Shown: one piece after another, positions 60,340 through 64,000 of the stretch
Position numbering within the stretch: the first letter of the stretch is position 1
Layout: the number at the start of each line of letters is the position of its first letter
Translations under genes and position numbers: made by a program
Assembly (NCBI GenBank): GCA_007644065.1
Contig: VJWN01000007.1
Location: forward strand, 1,240,001 to 1,304,000
From: Margaritispora aquatica
Lineage: Eukaryota > Ascomycota > Leotiomycetes > Helotiales > Discinellaceae
Reading direction: 5' to 3'
DNA length: 64,000 bases
Notes under the pieces: generated by a model
The model's input: the letters and a program-made list of their open reading frames with translations, nothing else
Told to the model about the DNA's origin: nothing
The model's database searches: none

Positions 60340-61555
60340 TCACAATGCAGAGTATGCTTCGGAGCGACGTACTTCTTGCTCAACCTGAAGACCGTCAACA
60401 ATGGGGGCAAGCTCGCTAAGGATCTCGTATGCCTTCTTGTGGAACTCAAGCTGGGCTGCAATGAGATCCGCGAGATTTCGGAGGGGCTCAGGGGTGTCCA
60501 GGACCTATTCATGTTAGCATTTACCAAAACTTGGCAAGGATACAATGCTTACATTCTTCATAACACCAACAGCCTCCTCAGTCTGGCCAACAAACTCATC
60601 CTCAGCCTGCTCGATCTCAATTCTAGCCTCCTCTGACGCCTCCTCCCCATCGTGATCTCCCGCCTTGGCCTGTTGGCCTGGTAGGTGCCATCCTGGGCTC
60701 TTAGCCTTGGCCTTTGCGGCATCGAGAAGCAGTCTTGAGTTCTCAACGCCTTTCCTGGCACGGGTCGCAAACATAAGGTTGGTGTTCAGGGTTGTGCTCC
60801 ATCCCGCCAAAAAGCGGCTCTGAATCTGCGAATCTTGCGCAAGTCTAGCTTCGCCCACACGCTCACTCGCCAATGCATACTTCTCGAGAGCAGCAGCCAG
60901 AGGATCCTCGCCACTTCCTGAATGTTGTTGTTGGAGGAGCTGGCTGGAGGTCAAACTTGCTCGGGCAATGGCGTGGTTGAATGTCTTTGGTTGCGGTTTG
61001 GCAGATGGAGGAGCAGTGATGGCTGCTTGTGCTTCGGCGGGAGAGGTTGCGTTGGATAGAAGCTGGACCTTCTCGGCGACAGTTCGTCCGAGGTCACCAA
61101 AGCTTTCCTTGAGGTTTGCAGGGTAATCATATGCTTCGTTCGAGTATTGGGATCTGTGAAGCCAGGAGATTAGACAAAAATCAAGCAATTATAAAGACGT
61201 TGGAGACGCACGTCACCTGGAGCATCTTTTGATGAACCTGCTTCAATGCATCGACCCTCTTCTCCAGCTCAATATAATCCGGGGGCAGTTGAGTCTGGTA
61301 ACACAAAGTCAGCCTCGCAATTGCGACACGAGGATTCCAGTATAGCACCGACCTTATCTTCGGCTTGCCCAAGCTGCTCCTTCATGTATTGCTGTGTGCG
61401 AGCCGCGAAAGGCGTGAAGGACGCCCTGTAATACTGCTGTTAGCATTGGATTCTTGTTGAGGCACCAGCAATAAGGTAGCCTTAAGACAGATAATATCTC
61501 GGGCTGGTTGGGAGACGTACGTGAAGTTCTTTCCGAATGCTGATACTTTGTCCAT
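60340..61555 (-). CDS. gvp36: BAR-domain protein (Gvp36-like)
   Basis: Five exons (61555-61521, 61425-61353, 61294-61212, 61153-60553, 60504-60340) encode 318 aa. Introns are 95, 58, 58 and 48 nt; the second has an uncommon GTCGGT donor. The rebuilt start MDKVSAFGKNFTASFTPFAA continues RTQQYMKEQLGQAEDKTQLP, PPDYIELEKRVDALKQVHQK and SQYSNEAYDYPANLKES, the Gvp36 N-terminal BAR signature. Helical middle stretches (ALEKYALASERVGEARLAQD, RKGVENSRLLLDAAKAK, EARIEIEQAEDEFVGQTEEA) and the end LAPIVDGLQVEQEVRRSEAY complete the coiled-coil dimer module. The amphipathic first residues suit membrane insertion. Gvp36 is a Golgi or peripheral vesicle protein in yeast with roles in endocytosis and vacuole organisation. 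Family length matches. Confidence 0.93.
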
Positions 61556-62027
61556 GATGAAAGTTATATTGGGGATTATGCGAGCTGTGGGAAAATATCA
61601 ATAGCTGTTTGCTTTGTTGATTTTAAGGAGTTGTCGTTCTGGTGTTCGCAATCTGGATCGCTTCATGGAGACGCGGCGAAGGATGATCTTAATCACACGT
61701 GACAGATTAGGCTTAAAGACATGTGCTTAAAGGGATGCCACCACATGAAGGAGAGGACAGTTTTAGGAAACAAATATCACTATTGGAATGAAATTGACGT
61801 CAATGTTGCATGCTTTAATGATGTAGTTGGACTGGTTTCCTCTCTGCTGCAGCAAGCACAGACCAATAGTTCGTGCACCAAGTACCTATTACTCGCTCAG
61901 TCGTTCCTCTCTCATGCCAATTGAAGTATTCCATTCCAGTTGAGCATCACTATCCTTTGCAACACGATTGCAAAAGAACATACTGTCCATTCGCTTCCTA
62001 TGTGTAGCAAACTTCTATTCACTAAAT
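61556..62027. other. gvp36 promoter and reductase 3' region
   Basis: 472 bp, both neighbours on the minus strand. No further feature seen. Confidence 0.55.
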
Positions 62028-63214
62028 CTATTCTGAAACTTTCCATACCAACCTCTCACCACTTACTTCTTTCCTCCTCAAAGCATCCATCGCAGCTTGT
62101 GCTCTGTCTAGAAGTGTCTCACCCTCCACAATTCGATATCGATTTGGCTTTACGATACCTTGTTCCAAGAGAGTGGGCATGATTTCAGACTGCAGTTTCT
62201 CTTTAAACAGTTCATTCTGTCACGGCATTAGCTAAGCTTATGATCCAAAGTGCATAGAGAAATACTCACATTCAAGTAGAAGTGTGTCCTCACACCTCTG
62301 ACTTCTACACCTTCGGCGAATTGAGCTGCCTTAGATACATCCATCTCGTATTCTGGACTCTCCGTCTCACTTGCATCTTTTACAACCACTGGCAACAGCA
62401 CAGCGACTTTGCTCCCCTTGGTTGCAATCTTGGCTAGAGGCGACAAACTGCCATATTTAGATCCTATGCAGTCCAGCACATGCAGGATGTTACCCCCTGC
62501 TGCTTTCAAAATCTCGGCATCAACTCCAGGTGAGCGATAGTTGAAAACATGCGTTGCTCCATATGATTGCAGGAGTGCGTGATGAGCAGGAGATGAGGTT
62601 GCAAAAAGATTTGTGTAGCCATAATATCTCAGAATTTGAAGAGCATATTGGCCAACTGATGAAGAACCACCCCAGATCAATATCGGTACATCAGCATGAG
62701 GCGCCGAGTAAGACGGTGGACGCGGCCATGGAAGAGGTAGTTCGAGATCAGTGGTTGCAGCATGGAATACTGTGACGAAATTGTTGGGAAGTGTGACTGC
62801 CTCTTGGGCTGTAAAGTTGGATGGAATGACGCCAAAAAGATACTCTGGGGCTGTAATAAGCTCCTGTTGTGCTTTCTCTTTGGGACTTCGCCATGCGAAC
62901 CCGAATACCTGTTTGATTGGTCAGAAATACTCCGTAAACTCTAATGTATGGGTAAGTGATTGCACCTTGTCCCCAATATTCAGCCTCTTGACTTCAGGCC
63001 CGATTTCAACGACGGTTCCTGCAACTCCATCTCCTAGAATTTGAGGGTGTTTGACAAGCAGCGCACCATCGTTTTGGTGCAAGTCCAGAGGTGTCGATGC
63101 CGTCCATTCAACTCTGACTAAAACCTCATCTTGAGTAGGCGGAATGGTTGGGAATTGATGGATTTCGAGTTTGCCTCGAGCGGCAACAGTAACAACAGCA
63201 GCATGAGTAGACAT
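62028..63214 (-). CDS. Medium-chain reductase (enoyl-reductase-like, GroES fold)
   Basis: Three exons (63214-62966, 62908-62270, 62216-62028) give 358 aa. Introns are 57 and 53 nt; the first has a GTGCAA donor and an upstream CTGAC branch. A start seven codons earlier (63235, MNLNLKT) is possible. The GroES-like domain has the marks HPQILGDGVAGTVVEIG and LNIGDKVFGFAW. The Rossmann part has ILIWGGSSSVGQYALQIL, the AxxxVG/GSSSVG pattern of trans-acting enoyl reductases and zinc-less quinone-reductase-type enzymes. Zinc-binding Cys residues are absent. The tail RYRIVEGETLLDRAQAAMD and RRKEVSGERLVWKV is typical of the LovC-like group. No polyketide synthase lies in the window, so a detoxification or stand-alone reductase role is as likely. 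Confidence 0.9.
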
Positions 63215-63500
63215 TGTCTTTAGATTAAGGTTCATACAAAGGGATGCTTTGAAATGAAATTGAATGCAATGAAAGAGTAAAGAGGCGGCCCTCTTATCTT
63301 GTTCATTGTACCATCACTTACGATTTCTAAGCAATATGGGCTTTATGTAAAAAAGAGGGGCACGGCACGAGTATTGCAGAAGGGCACGCTACGAATTGTG
63401 TTTGACAATTGCGTAATTATGGGTATCTCGCTGTGGGAAATCACTAGTCATACAAATTCTGTACAAGCTTTGACGTCTGCTCTTCTTAGTGGGATGGCTT

Positions 63501-64000
63501 TCAATAGCCGTACTTAGCGATACGCTCTTCTCTTGCCTTTTTAACAGCAGGATCTACATTCTTCAGCGCTTCTCTTGCTTTCTCAAGATTACCCTGAAGG
63601 ACGGGGAGGTATATCGACTCCTCAGTCACACGCTGTACCAACTCTGCTCGGTGTTTGGCTAGGTCAGGATATTCTTGATCCAACTTCTCGCCAGCATCGA
63701 TCGCCGCGATCTCCTTATGGCTGCGCTTAATATTCTCAAGAAGACCATCCACATTTCTAGCCAAATTTTTGGCTTCCTCAAAGGGTTCTTCAGCTAAGCG
63801 TCGAATTTCGTCGTCGATGTGCCATTGAATTCGGTCACGTTGGAATGCCTCACGGTCGAAGTTTTGACGCCAGCCATTCTTCAGGTAAAGACGAGCATAC
63901 TCATCGCCGTCCCATGAGCCATTATACTTTCCACCTGGCATCCACTCGAGAGATATAAACCTGTCCATGTAATCTCGAAGTGCCAACCTAGCGAGTCTGG
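63501..64000 (-). CDS. Unidentified protein, N terminus beyond the window
   Basis: The frame is open through the right edge (RLARLALRDYMDRF) and stops at 63501, giving 166 visible residues. The visible part starts with an Arg/Leu-rich segment, then the distinctive ISLEWMPGGKYNGSWDGDEY, ARLYLKNGWRQNFDREAFQR and WHIDDEIRRLAEEPFEE. Next is a charged helical coiled-coil-like stretch (AKNLARNVDGLLENIKRSHK, ELVQRVTEESIYLPVLQGNL), ending VKKAREERIAKYGY. I do not recognise the family. The composition would suit a small mitochondrial or ribosome-associated protein, but that is a guess. Codon use and the absence of stops over 500 bp support coding. The 286-bp spacer to the reductase start holds nothing else. 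Confidence 0.75.
   Translation of the reverse strand, partial: RLARLALRDYMDRFISLEWMPGGKYNGSWDGDEYARLYLKNGWRQNFDREAFQRDRIQWHIDDEIRRLAEEPFEEAKNLARNVDGLLENIKRSHKEIAAIDAGEKLDQEYPDLAKHRAELVQRVTEESIYLPVLQGNLEKAREALKNVDPAVKKAREERIAKYGY

Overview
The window is nuclear DNA of a filamentous ascomycete (Pezizomycotina). Genes are interrupted by short introns, mostly 45-100 nt, with GTRNGT donors, CTRAY-type branch points and NAG acceptors. The protein set includes an APSES regulator, a Zn2Cys6 regulator, fungal N-acetylglutamate synthase, Met13-type MTHFR, Gvp36 and Arv1. The overall feel is of Leotiomycetes, but that placement is an impression and was not tested. I rebuilt exon structures by hand from splice signals, reading-frame continuity and family motifs. 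No CRISPR array, prophage, IS element, rRNA or convincing tRNA was seen.

Layout. 0-10 kb: 3' end of a Q-rich SSXT-like gene (possible SWI/SNF subunit), a MAPEG membrane protein, a many-fingered C2H2 protein, and on the minus strand a Gyp5-like TBC Rab-GAP. 12.5-18 kb: DNA topoisomerase II (minus). 20.6-22.7 kb: Xbp1-like APSES factor (plus), divergent from topoisomerase II across 2.7 kb. 24.3-29.2 kb: Hsp90 co-chaperone Cns1 (minus), divergent from a Cys-type glutathione S-transferase, then a zinc alcohol dehydrogenase. 31.7-37.8 kb: secreted FAD oxidoreductase, ARV1, V-ATPase subunit e (four tiny exons, no long ORF), and a beta-hydroxyacid dehydrogenase. 38.5-43.4 kb: mitochondrial N-acetylglutamate synthase (plus), convergent with MTHFR (minus). 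44.6-48.8 kb: gamma-tubulin complex subunit GCP2/Spc97 (minus) shares a 399-bp divergent promoter with proteasome subunit alpha-5. 49.2-52.9 kb: an eight-exon Zn2Cys6 factor. 52.9-60.3 kb: a 7.4-kb gene desert rich in microsatellites. 60.3-64 kb: Gvp36-like BAR protein, a medium-chain reductase, and an unidentified gene cut by the right edge.

How the genes relate. Most are unrelated housekeeping genes (chromatin and DNA topology, proteostasis, microtubule nucleation, arginine and one-carbon metabolism, V-ATPase, sterol homeostasis, membrane curvature). There is no biosynthetic cluster with a core enzyme. The closest to accessory character is the 26-33 kb stretch (GST, ADH, secreted FAD oxidoreductase) with long spacers. 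I did not find a clear new biological system. The items most worth checking are the chained upstream ORFs before N-acetylglutamate synthase, the 7.4-kb desert with its tandem ACGTCA array, and the nested inverted repeats near 3.2 kb.
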